A DNA stretch of 64,000 bases, taken from assembly GCA_012934845.2 (NCBI GenBank), contig WNNJ02000077.1, positions 1 through 64,000 of the forward strand, in the 5' to 3' direction. The stretch is from Pomphorhynchus laevis (Eukaryota; Acanthocephala; Palaeacanthocephala; Echinorhynchida; Pomphorhynchidae). Shown piece after piece: positions 33,987-62,560 of this stretch (its first letter is position 1; each line of letters opens with the position of its first letter). The translations under genes and the position numbers were made by a program. The notes under the pieces are model-generated. The model was not told the origin of the DNA, did not search any database, and saw nothing but the letters and a program-made list of their open reading frames with translations.

Positions 33987-34998
33987 ATGGGAGGACGTAA
34001 GAAAATAACTAAGACCGACACCAACTATGGACAACTGCAAGTACAGTGCTCGGTAAACGACTGCAGCGTCTGGACAACAATCACCTGCGACAAGAATAAG
34101 GCTAAAGAAGACTTCGTATGTGGTTTTTGTGCCAACAAACTAATATGCAACCTTTCCAATAAGCACATATCAACATCCAACACGTCAACTCAAACTACCC
34201 CCGTCGTTTCTAATGTCCTTTCTCCACCCACCACCCCGCCACCATTCCATGTCATCTTCACTCCCCGACACCCCACGTCCCGTCCTTCCCGTCTCGTTTC
34301 TCAATAACTTGCATCCATCAATCAAAATCACCTCCACCAACCTCCACTATCCTTCCACTCATAACCTTTCCTCACATCGCTTGCCACCCAGTTTATTATC
34401 ATTATCCTCTATGCCTCCTGTCGTCAAACCAAATCCCTCCAAATCATCAACTGACAGCTCTTCTATCGTGATCTCACCTACTCACGTCAGTCGTCCTCCT
34501 TTACGGAAGCGCTTTGCTTCTCGCGATCGTTGCGTCATTGTTACTAATATCACGCCTTCTAACTCCTTATCTTCACAAGCACGTCTGGACCACGATGCTT
34601 CCGCCTTCAGATCCATCTTCTCGTATATTGTTCCAGCGGATAAACCATCCTTTTTCAAGGACATTTCTCCTGTCGCATTCATCCGTCTAAACAAATCTTC
34701 TCAATCTAATCCTTCCCAGCCCCCTCTCCTAAAAATTGTTTTCAAGCATCGCTCTCACGCGTCTTCTGTCCTCTCTCAACAATTCAAACTCATGTCATCG
34801 TCAACCAATCGAATTTTCCCGGATCGCGCCCCTTCTGAAATCGCTCAAATCTCTTCAGCCCGCATCGAAAAACGCCGTGGCGAGGAAAACGGCGAAACAT
34901 CACTCTCCATCCGAAACATAGACGGAAATTTTCAAGTTGTTCACACCCGTCCAAAAATTCGATGGCGCTCCATCTCTCCTATGTGTCTTCTCCACTAG
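33987..34998 (+). pseudogene. LINE ORF1 (PHD-like finger + RRM-like domain)
   Basis: From the ATG at 33,987 the first frame gives a zinc-finger pattern (Q-C-S-V-N-D-C-S-V-W ... C ... F-V-C-G-F-C) resembling the PHD fingers found in CR1-type ORF1 proteins. The second frame (34,213-34,998, 261 codons) gives a proline/serine-rich linker, then R-D-R-C-V-I-V-T-N-I and a long RRM-like region ending H-T-R-P-K. The two frames overlap by 95 bp, so one frameshift separates the finger from the rest. ORF2 begins before this frame ends (34,962). Confidence 0.65.
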
Positions 34999-37853
34999 AC
35001 TCTTTCGCTAAAGCACACGGTTTCCGCCTCGGTCTCCTCAACACTAGAACTATTCTCAATAAATCCGATCTTATCCTCAACGTATTCACCAAGCAATCCA
35101 TCAATCTCTTCTGCCTCACCGAATCCTGGCACTCAGATGCCGACGACCTTTCCATTCGCCGTCTGCTCTCTGCGGGTTGCTCCCTAGTCGAATCCGCTCG
35201 CCCCCTCAGCTCATGCCCTTCTAAATCCTCTAATCATGGCGGCATCGTCGCATTCGCGCGTCACCCAGCGTCTCTTCGCAAAATCAATCCCCCTTTCAGT
35301 CCTTGCTCTTTTGAATTGCTCACTTGTCGTTATTCTAACCCGATCACTCTAGATCTCGCCATTGTATACCGTCCTGGTTCATCAGCTCCTGCAGCCTTAT
35401 TTTTTACCGAACTCGCTGACCTCCTTTCTCATTGTTCTTTGTCCTCAATCCCTTCACTCGTTCTAGGCGACTTCAATATCCGCCTAGACCGCCCCTCTTC
35501 CACAGATTCCATCCGCTTCATCAACATTCTATCCAACCACAATTACAAACTAATCTCCACTGCCCCCACACACATATACTTGGTGAGGCACTCGACATCA
35601 TCGCTGTCCCCGATCATTTTGCTGCCTACACCTCACTGTCCATCTCTGATCCTAATCTATCCGATCACTTTCTTATCACCCTTGATCTCACTCGCACTAC
35701 ACCCCTCCTCACACACCTACAATCCTACGTCGCCCTTGGAGAAATCTTGGCCTCTCCCTTCTCCGCTCTGCCTTACTCAAATCGTCTCTATCATTACCCA
35801 CAATAACATATTCATCTCCTCACGATCTCGCCTTTCTTTTCGACTCTGAACTCACATCCACTCTCGATATTCTCTTGCCCTTCAAGTCTCACCCACACCG
35901 TCGCTTGCACCGTGCCCATGGTTTGACATCCAATGCCTACTCTCAAAGCGTCGACTCCGCCATGCTTTTCGAGTCTATCACCGCTCTCTCAGACGCGATT
36001 TCCGCTCGATCACTCCGTCTTTCCGTGATTCCTATCTTGCTCTTCGCCGGTCTCATCTCAACCTACTACGTACCAAATGCAACTCCTTCTGGCAGCATAA
36101 AATCATCACTTCATTCAACTCTAAGACTCTCTGGCATACTTTTAACTCAATCCTGGCTCGTTCCTCTACACCTTGCAACATCAATGCTAATGATTATTCG
36201 TCATTTCTCCAGACTAAAGTATCCACGCTGCTCTCTCACACCCCGGTCTCCATCCTATTCCACTCTGCCCAGTCTACTCTCATCCTTCCCGAACTCTTTC
36301 ATCTTCTCCCTGTATCACCTACAGAAGTATCATCTGTCCTCATGTCCTTGCCCAACAAAACCTCACCTGCCGATCCCCTGCCTACCCACATATTAAAATC
36401 TATATGCTCATCGATATCCCCATTTCTCACAACCTTGTTTAACTCGTCCATCCGCAGTCGTATCTTCCCTTCACACTGGAAATCCGCAATCGTTCGTCCC
36501 CTCCTTAAAAAACAATCGCTCGACCCTCCCTTCCTTCTAGCTATCGCCCCATTTCGCTACTCCCTACTCTTTCTAAGCTCTTAGAACGCCTCATCTTAAT
36601 ACAAATCAACGCTTACCTCTCCTCATCCAATCTGTACCCTCCTTTTCAATCCGCTTTCCGCTATAATCACTCGACAGAAATCGCATGCATAAAAGTGTAC
36701 AACGACTTACACATTTCTCGAGACAAGGCTCTATATAGTGTTCTCATCTCCCTCGACCTCTCCTCCGCATTCGACATTGTCGACCACTCCGTCCTCCTTT
36801 CTCGCCTTCGTTATGATTACGGATTTTCTTCCTCCTCCGTAGCATGGTTCGCCTCATATCTATCCGACCGTTCCTTTCGCGTCTGTTCTAATTCATCATC
36901 CTCCCATCCCTATTTTTTGCGGGGTCCCACAAGGTTCAGTCCTAGGTCCTATGCTTTTCTCTCTTCTGCTTGGCGATCTATCTCCGCTTATCAAACCTTA
37001 CTCCTTTAAGGTCATGCAATACGCCAATGACATTCTAATCTATGCTCATGCACCCGCACATCGCATACACGATATCGGCATTTCTGCCTCCAACTGTCTT
37101 TCTTCTATCTACAAACGTCTCTCCAATCTCCATCTCGTTCTAAACCCCGAAAAGTCCAAAATAATGTGGATCCTCCCCTGTAAACCAAACATATCTCCTC
37201 CCATTGTATCTTTTGCCTCATCGATCATCCCTATAGTCCACAATCTCACTTTCTTAGGCTTTCATTTCGATGATCACCTTTCCCTTAAACCCTTCGTCAA
37301 TGACAAGGTCCGCTCGTCTAACTTAATTCTCCGTGACATCCGCCGTATCCGCCCCCTTATCGACTTCCGTTCTTGTATGTCTCTTCTTTCATCGCTTCTT
37401 TTCCCTAAAATCGATTACTGCCTTAGCCTTTTCGCCAATTCTCCAAAATCCATCATCCTACCCCTACAACGAATAATCAACACCGCCGTTCGAGTGCTCT
37501 TTCGTCTCCGTCGCTTCGACCACACATCCACATATTTTGCCCAACTCTCCTGACCCACCATCCACATCCGCATCAAACTCCGCCTTCTTCTCGGTACTAT
37601 TCGTCTCATCGCTGTCGGCTCCCCATCGTTCATCAATCTTCCTTTCTTAGACGATACTCGCCCCACCTCGCTATCGCTTCGTTCCTGTCATACCCTCTTA
37701 CTCCACGTTCCTAATTACTCCAACAACTACGGTCTCCGATCCTTCCTCGTCGCCGCCTCACTCGCCTGGAATCAACTCTCTCTCGACGTCCGCCGGGCTC
37801 CCTCCTTTATCACATTCAAACACCTCATCCGTTCACACCTTCTCGACACCTGA
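34962..37853 (+). pseudogene. LINE ORF2: APE endonuclease and reverse transcriptase, several frameshifts
   Basis: The 295-codon frame from 34,962 shows endonuclease motifs L-L-N-T-R, T-E-S-W (about 35,117), L-G-D-F-N (about 35,463). The L-S-D-H motif (about 35,660) is in another frame. RT motifs follow: W-K-S-A-I-V-R-P-L (36,478), S-L-D-L-S-S-A-F-D (36,750), Y-A-N-D (37,020) in place of the usual YADD, and F-L-G-F-H-F-D (37,253). The C-terminal A-W-N-Q-L ... F-K-H-L segment is typical of CR1/L2 ends. At least five frame changes occur. The second catalytic aspartate is kept but YADD has become YAND. Confidence 0.75.
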
Positions 37854-37920
37854 TTCACAATCTTGTTTTGTTGTGGTCATGTAAGCGTGCGCTGGCACGC
37901 ATTTGCCACGTTAAAATAAA

Positions 37921-38590
37921 TCGTTTTTTATATCTCGCCGAATAAACACAGAATATGCAGAAACACTAATTTGGATCAAAAGAAAAATATCAATTGAAAC
38001 CTCCCGCTCTGCCTCAGAATGAACGGTGAGCCCCGCGCTCACGCAGGAACGGTGTAGTGTAATCGGATATAAATAATTGTCGGCTGCATTTGGAAGATGA
38101 CTATGAAAACGTTTTGTAATTTATAGGCCCATTTGCGGGAACCTTGTAATATAATATATTTATTGAATTTATTATTTTGTAATAATTACACCGTAATGGT
38201 TACCCTCAAATGGGTTAAAATGTTATATAATAATAAAAAATTATAATATATAATGTAATAATTTTAAAAAAAATTATAATAATTTTATTATATTATTATA
38301 ATATTATAAAAATTATATAATCTATAAGTATTATAATAAGTAAATCATTATTAAATCAATAATGATTTACTATTTTAAAAAAGCAATTCTCTGAGAGTAC
38401 GTAAGAAGTCGAGATCAATTTCTATTTTAATTCAAATTTCTACATTTGCAAATATTTTTAGTTACAACAAATATTAAAACTATAAATAAAAAACGAAAGT
38501 CTTGTCATTTAGAAATTGTAATTAGATAATTTCGATAAAAATACGGTGCACTTCAGTAAAGAGTTGTTTGGTGAAAGCATAATGGGATGA
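37921..38590. other. Spacer between LINE and eRF1 3' end
   Basis: 37,960-38,170 has somewhat higher GC but no recognisable frame. 38,180-38,500 is very AT-rich with TTATAATA-type low-complexity sequence. Nothing else is seen. Confidence 0.6.
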
Positions 38591-38592
38591 CT

Positions 38593-38598
38593 TTTATT
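38593..38598 (-). terminator. eRF1 poly(A) signal
   Basis: AATAAA on the minus strand, about 40 nt after the eRF1 stop codon. This would give a very short 3' UTR. Other AATAAA copies occur by chance in such AT-rich DNA. Confidence 0.5.
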
Positions 38599-38635
38599 GA
38601 GACAAAAACAAGTAAAATTTTTAATACAAATGTAT

Positions 38636-57149
<18,514 letters not shown>

Positions 57150-57808
57150 TTGATCTTACACTAATTAAACCCAGATCGGCTCTGGTGCAAATAATCTAAA
57201 ATTAACCTTTGCATTATTCGGAAAACAGTATAGATATTTAAAATGTACAGAGTAGAAGAATTCTAAAATTATCATATTCTAAAATTATTAAAGTAAGCCT
57301 GATTAGTGTTAAAAATCTCATTATATATAGTGTTTAAAACGATCACCTAGGATCTATATTACACACAAAAGCGATCCGAGGGACGACTTTAATAATATTT
57401 CTATAATATACTGCGAATCACTTCTGTGATCACTTGTGGACTTAAATGTCGTCTTGTAATAATGATAGTGACGAAAACTTTTAAACTATGGTGGTGAATC
57501 CTTAAGCACTTTTAAAATATGGACCCTAGTGATAATGCTCAATAAGCAGAAACCATTTAAATGTGGTGTTCATTCCTGGGACACCAAATGGTGTACTCGT
57601 GAATAAATAACTATATTAAGCACTCTTAAAATATGAACCATAGTGATAATGCTCAACAGGCAGAAACCATTCTAAGGATTTGAATAGTGATGGATTGCGT
57701 GGTTTGAAATACACAGTTATATCTGTTTCCCCTGTTTACTTATTAGTATCGACAATAATGACGTATAACATTGCGATACATGGACAGGCCTTAATAATAA
57801 AAATTAGA
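57150..57808. promoter_or_regulatory. Region upstream of the eRF1 start
   Basis: It would include the eRF1 5' UTR and promoter, but no TATA box, initiator or upstream exon can be singled out in such AT-rich DNA. A 57-bp segment at 57,501-57,558 recurs with changes at 57,616-57,672 (115-bp spacing, shared TAGTGATAATGCTCAA). Confidence 0.4.
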
Positions 57809-58038
57809 TAACTGAGTCTATATATTTTATAATATATATAAATTAAAAACAAAGAAATAATTATAATTAAATAACTATATGAGATTTTAAATAATTTATA
57901 GTTATATAACGACAAAATTTATTATTAAAATTTAAAATAAAAATCATTTTTTATGAATTGACTAATAAATATCAGACTATGTATCAGAATAAGGATTAGA
58001 GGTCATTAGGAGGAACTGCTATGTTATCAGGTTTCGGA
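57809..58038 (+). repeat. AT-rich dispersed repeat, copy 3
   Basis: AACTGAGTCTATATAT start and AGGTCATTAGGAGGAACTGC ... ATCAGGTTTCGG end, close to 50,819-51,085 over most of its length. The last part after TTTCGG differs. Confidence 0.75.
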
Positions 58039-58364
58039 AGCTATTTACTAGACCGAAGATAGCTGAGGCTCCATATACATGTTAATAACGTATTTACTCT
58101 AATGAAATTTCTTATTCTAATACAGAGAATATCTTTTTATAAAAATATATAAAAAATTTCGCTTAATAGTTTCAATTTATTTTTTATAATATTATGTTGA
58201 TTTATATATTGTAAATTTAATGTTTTAATAATATTTTGTTGATTTATACTTCTCCGTCATAAGAAACAGAAGAAAATCATCAATCTTGTTGAAAATTAGC
58301 AAAAAAATAAAGTTATTTCAATAATACATAGTTTAAGTATTTCTGACAAAGGTTCCTATTATAA

Positions 58365-58431
58365 TATTAATATAATATTAATATTACAATATTATAATAT
58401 TAATATTATAATATTAATATAATATAACATG
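58365..58431. repeat. AATATT/ATAATATTA microsatellite before LINE
   Basis: Imperfect TAATATTAATATAATATT sequence directly abutting the LINE's first coding base. Confidence 0.9.
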
Positions 58432-58433
58432 CA

Positions 58434-58886
58434 GTGATTCCTCCAAATCATCGACGGCCATCGATTACCCCTGAGACTCATTCTTCATTAGTTCCGTCTG
58501 CTAGCCCTAAACAATTTAGCTCTAGACAATTTAACTCCAGAAGAGAGTTAAACGTTATCGTGAGCGGTGTTGAAGAATCTCTCAGTAACAATCCCCAAAG
58601 AAGACTGGATGACGATATTGTGCATCTTCACGCAGTGTTTTCTAAGATTTTTCTCCAGAGCGATGTGGATGTTGCGAAGTGTCTTAAAGTTCGAAGAGTT
58701 TTTCGTCTAGGCAAGAAACTTTCAGATAGACCTAGACTTTTAAAAGTTGTTCTAGACTCAAAAGATCATGTTGACTTCCTACTCAAGCATGCATTTAGAT
58801 TATCGCGCTCTGATTTTCATATACTCAGTGATTTATCTCCTGAGGATCGCTTGAGAAGACACGAGGCTTTCAACGAGCTGCATTGA
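58434..58886 (+). pseudogene. LINE ORF1, N-terminally truncated (RRM-like domain)
   Basis: 150 codons. R-E-L-N-V-I-V-S-G-V-E-E-S and L-K-V-R-R-V-F-R-L-G-K followed by R-P-R-L-L-K-V-V-L form the RRM-like RNA-binding domain of LINE ORF1, ending D-L-S-P-E-D-R-L-R-R. The usual N-terminal zinc finger is missing, because the microsatellite begins where it should be. The ATG used here is internal to the original ORF. Confidence 0.75.
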
Positions 58887-58912
58887 CGGCTGGAAAGTGG
58901 TGAGGGCAACCT

Positions 58913-61887
58913 ATGTGTCCGGAATTTTCGGGTGGTCAAGTGGCGTCCGACTGTCCGGTGGCATCCCTTACTTCTGTAGAGTCAGACCTCTTTAGTAGTG
59001 ATAATTCGTGTGTAGGAAAACTAGTAGACTTTGATAGTGTCACCGAGCGTGTCAAATTTTCCCATTATTTGAACATTTTTGTCGGTTATTCAAATGTTCG
59101 TAGTCTCCTGGCTCAGTTCTCGGAAATTAAATTCATAGTTGCTTCGAAACGTTTTGATGTATTTTGTATAACCGAAACATGGCTACATTCTGACATTTCG
59201 GATGACTGTGTTGCCATCCCTAACTATTTTCTAATACGTTCGGATCGCTCATGTGGTAAACGTGGAGGTGGGGTAGCCGCCTATGTGCGAAATAGTCTCC
59301 TGGTATCGAATATCTCGGCTTTTCGCGACGATATTGGTTATTCCTTTAAAGGTCTTGCTTTTACACTGGGAAATGGTCAACGATCCCGATTCTGCGTCCT
59401 TTACCGTTCTCCGTCTTATGAATTAAAATTTGACTCTCTAAAATCACATTTGCTGAGTTTATCTTCGTATCCTCTGATTTTGCTCCTGGGTGACTTCAAT
59501 ATCCCCCAAATAGACTGGAAAAATAGTCATTCACGACCAATTCACGGAATTGGGAAAGTACTGAGTGACTTTCTGTTACTCGAGATGCAACTAGTTCAAC
59601 ATATTAAAGAACCTACTTGTGCGACAGGGACGCCTTCTATACTCGATTTGGTCTTTACTAAGTGTTTGGGTGACGTTTCAGGTGTTCGTTATGACGCACC
59701 AATTGGCAATAGCGATCACTGTGTACTTTCTATGCGACTGTCGCTGTTCAACAGAGCCTCACAAAACTCTAATTTAAAAAAACGTTGTTGGTTAGGTGTT
59801 GATGCTAGTCAACTACCTGCAAGCTTCCCAAAAGGTATCTGTGATAGTCTTCGTATCCACTTCGGTTTGGAGGTTCCTGTAGTCTTTGATCTACTCCATA
59901 AAGAATTGATGCGAATTTCTGATATCTTTGCTCCGCTACGTGCCTGCAAGTTCAAGCATGGACATCCTCCTTGGTTCGACAGAGAGCTTATTGATGCTAT
60001 AAGATCCCGCAACAAATTGTGGCGCGAATTTAGGCTTTCTCCTGCTTAAAAACGTGCCTACATCGACTCTCGGAACTTATGCAATCGGCTAAAATTTCAG
60101 GAACGCTATTCGTACGAAGATAGTATCGCCAGGGATGCATCTTTGAATCCTAGGAGGTTTTGGTCTTATGTAAGAAACAACAGAACACTTGTCGCCACAA
60201 TTAGCTCAATCCAAACGCCAACTGAAACTTTGACCGATCCGTCTCTAATCGCCCAACATTTAGCTGATGGCTTCTTGGTACAGGCTTTGACGTCTAACAA
60301 ACTGCATGACTTTAGTTGGAAGTATGTTCCAGTTGCTCATCGGTGTTGTGTTCGTCCACTCAGAGTGGATAAGGTGTTGAACGAGGTTATGAAGTTCGAT
60401 TCGTTTACATCTCCGGGACCAGACAATATTGCCCCCTTCCTCGTCAAATCCCTAGCAAACGAACTGAGCAATGATTTAACTATGCTTTTCAGATACAGCT
60501 TTGACACATCTTGGATTCCTGACAGTTGGAAGTGTGCAATTGTGGTGCCTATTCTCAAAAAGCATCCTGCTAACTTTTGCGCGGACTTTCGGCCCATTAG
60601 CTTAACTAGCGTATTCTGCAAACTTTTAGAAAGAATCATTGCTAGTAGAATCAGGGATCATTTGGATCGTAATCACATATTGGTTGAATCTCAACATGGT
60701 TTCAGGATCGGACGTTCATGCCCTACTAACCTACTAACTGCGCGTGAAAAATGGGCTGATGCACTGGGGGCTGGGTTTCAGGTTCATACAGTATTACTTG
60801 ATTTTTCGAAAGCTTTTGATAGGGTACCACACGACGGCATAGTGTCTTTATTGTATCACTATGGACTTCATTCATATATTTGTGAGTGGATCAGGGAATT
60901 TCTATCGAATAGGTCTTTCCGAGTTTGTGTGGGGGTGTGCTTTCTTATTCGGTAAATATTAATTCTGGCGTACCGCAGGGATCCGTCTTTGGCCCACTGA
61001 TCTTTATAATCTTCATTAATGATCTGCTACTCCGCTTATCATGCTCTCATCTAGCGTTTGCAGACGATCTAAAGATTTGGTCGATCATTAGAAGTCCTGC
61101 TGATCGAGTATCGTTACAAAATGATCTAAACTCCCTGATCAAGTAGTGCGATTCTACCGGACTACGTTTGAATGTTGATAAATGTGTCCTCGTGCAACTA
61201 GGTCGCCCTATTGAAACTCTAAGGTACTTTATTGGAGATATGGTCTTAAAGGAAGTGTCTCATCATAAAGATTTACGGATTATTGTCCATAGATCCTTGA
61301 AAACAAAGTTGAACACCGACTTCTTTCTAGGTTAAGCTACTAGGGTGTTATATTGTATTAAAAATGCATTCCTCAGCTTAAGCTGTCACATGTTCAAGAG
61401 GTTATTCATCTCCATCGTCAGGCCACACTTGGAGTACTGCATTCAGGCTTGTTTCCCTGTCACTAAGCAAGAACTATTAGACCTGGAGTCTATTCTTAGG
61501 CGCGGATCGAGGCTCAGTATTGGCTTAAGTGGTATTGACTATTATGTACGTCTAAGTCGTATTGGGATGTTGTCGGTACGTGAGAGGTTCATATCCTTGG
61601 AAATGCTATGTCTATGGCATATGTCGAATGATGTGGTAAGTTATCCCACCGATGTAATCACTAGGCGGGTAGATCAGTTGCGGGGACATAGCAGAGTCTT
61701 GTATAAATTTAGATTTGGCAGATTACCAAAAGTGTATAGACTCTCAAGGAGAGGAATTAACATGTGGAATTCGTTGCCTGAGGAAGTCGTTGCAGCCCCC
61801 AGTTTGAGAACGTTTAAATCACGATGCTACAAATGGATACATGAACAATGCCGCCATTCAACACTACCACTGGAATACCCTAATTAG
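58913..61887 (+). pseudogene. LINE ORF2: endonuclease-reverse transcriptase
   Basis: Frame 58,913-60,049 carries the APE endonuclease (T-E-T-W, L-G-D-F-N-I-P-Q-I-D-W, S-I-L-D-L-V-F and G-N-S-D-H). After a TAA at 60,047 the same frame continues (60,143-60,955) with the RT entry (S-P-G-P-D-N-I-A-P), F-R-P-I-S-L-T-S, L-L-D-F-S-K-A-F-D and F-R-V-C-V-G. A frameshift near 60,940 leads to G-V-P-Q-G-S-V-F-G-P and F-A-D-D (60,961-61,146), closed by a TAG at 61,144. The C-terminus (61,345-61,887) has M-W-N-S-L-P-E-E-V. All catalytic motifs are intact; the interruptions make it inactive. Confidence 0.85.
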
Positions 61888-61966
61888 CTACGTTGACTGA
61901 CCATTTGCTTTGTTTTATTTTTTTGGACTCTGCCTAAATAGCCTTTTGGCTTTGGTATGTATTGGA

Positions 61967-62075
61967 ATAATAATATCAATATAATATTAATATAATATTA
62001 TATCTTATATAATATTAATTAATATTATATACAATTAATATTATATAATATATAATATTAATATAATATTTCTAT
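61967..62075. repeat. AATATT/TATAATATTAATA microsatellite after LINE
   Basis: Imperfect repeats of the same kind as at 58,365-58,431. Confidence 0.9.
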
Positions 62076-62104
62076 TATTTATTATAAATTCAGGCCATAG
62101 ACTT

Positions 62105-62265
62105 AAGTTTTTCTACGTTTTAAAAATCAAGGTCTTTATTAGGAAATTGCATAAATAGATAATTTTTAAGTTTACTTAAGTTAGAAAACAGAGAAACTAT
62201 CTATCTCTACAATTTCCTGACAAAGACCTTCCTGGTCGAAACGTAGAAAAACTTTAGTTTGTTGC
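62105..62265. repeat. Imperfect inverted repeat
   Basis: Left arm about 62,105-62,152 (AAGTTTTTCTACGTTTT ... GGTCTTTATTAGGAAATTG) and right arm about 62,208-62,258 are imperfect reverse complements, with an insertion in the right arm. No coding capacity; could be a MITE-like or foldback element. Confidence 0.65.
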
Positions 62266-62560
62266 CTGTATTTATTGAAATTGAAATACATATAGGTTGT
62301 TGTATGGAACTTCGCAATAGGGCCATATGTAGACTTATTTAAAATGTAGAAGTCAAAGATATTAACAAATAAAGGCAAGGAACAATATTAATTGTTCAGT
62401 GATTACACATATATTTATAAAATATATTCATCAAATTGCTTAAAGAAGTAAAATTAATCAAACAAAACATGCGTGGATTAAAATATATCGCGATATAAGT
62501 GAATACAAATTTTGGAACAAAATTCAAAATCAATCAAGTTTACTAATCAATGAAGCTAAA
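62266..62560. other. Spacer, nothing recognised
   Basis: AT-rich sequence between the inverted repeat and the last LINE; no feature could be supported. Confidence 0.5.

Larger units (their letters stand above)
33987..37920 (+). mobile_element. CR1/L2-like LINE, nearly full length, decayed, unusually C-rich
   Basis: ORF1 with a PHD-like zinc finger and RRM-like domain is followed by ORF2 with APE endonuclease and RT, and a C-terminus ending at the stop at 37,851. A short 3' region with a small hairpin (GCGTGC/GCACGC) and AATAAA at 37,915-37,920 follows. The plus strand is very rich in C and poor in G, quite unlike the AT-rich surroundings. A related ORF1 fragment lies on the minus strand at 53,583-53,985. 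Confidence 0.8.
58434..61970 (+). mobile_element. CR1/Jockey-type LINE, 5'-truncated, lightly decayed
   Basis: ORF1 C-terminal domain, then a nearly continuous ORF2 with endonuclease and RT to the C-terminus at 61,887, followed by about 80 bp of 3' UTR (TTGGACTCTGCCTAAATAGC region) running into an AATATT microsatellite. Only a few lesions in 3 kb make it the best preserved retroelement here. It is bounded on both sides by the same type of microsatellite. Confidence 0.85.

Noticed and set aside
33809-34024. Minus-strand frame over the 13-bp repeat
   Set aside because: It is a shadow of the tandem repeat; the peptide is a cycling 13-residue unit.
34482-34694. Minus-strand 70-codon frame inside the C-rich LINE
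   Set aside because: It is a shadow of the LINE ORF1 caused by its biased base composition.
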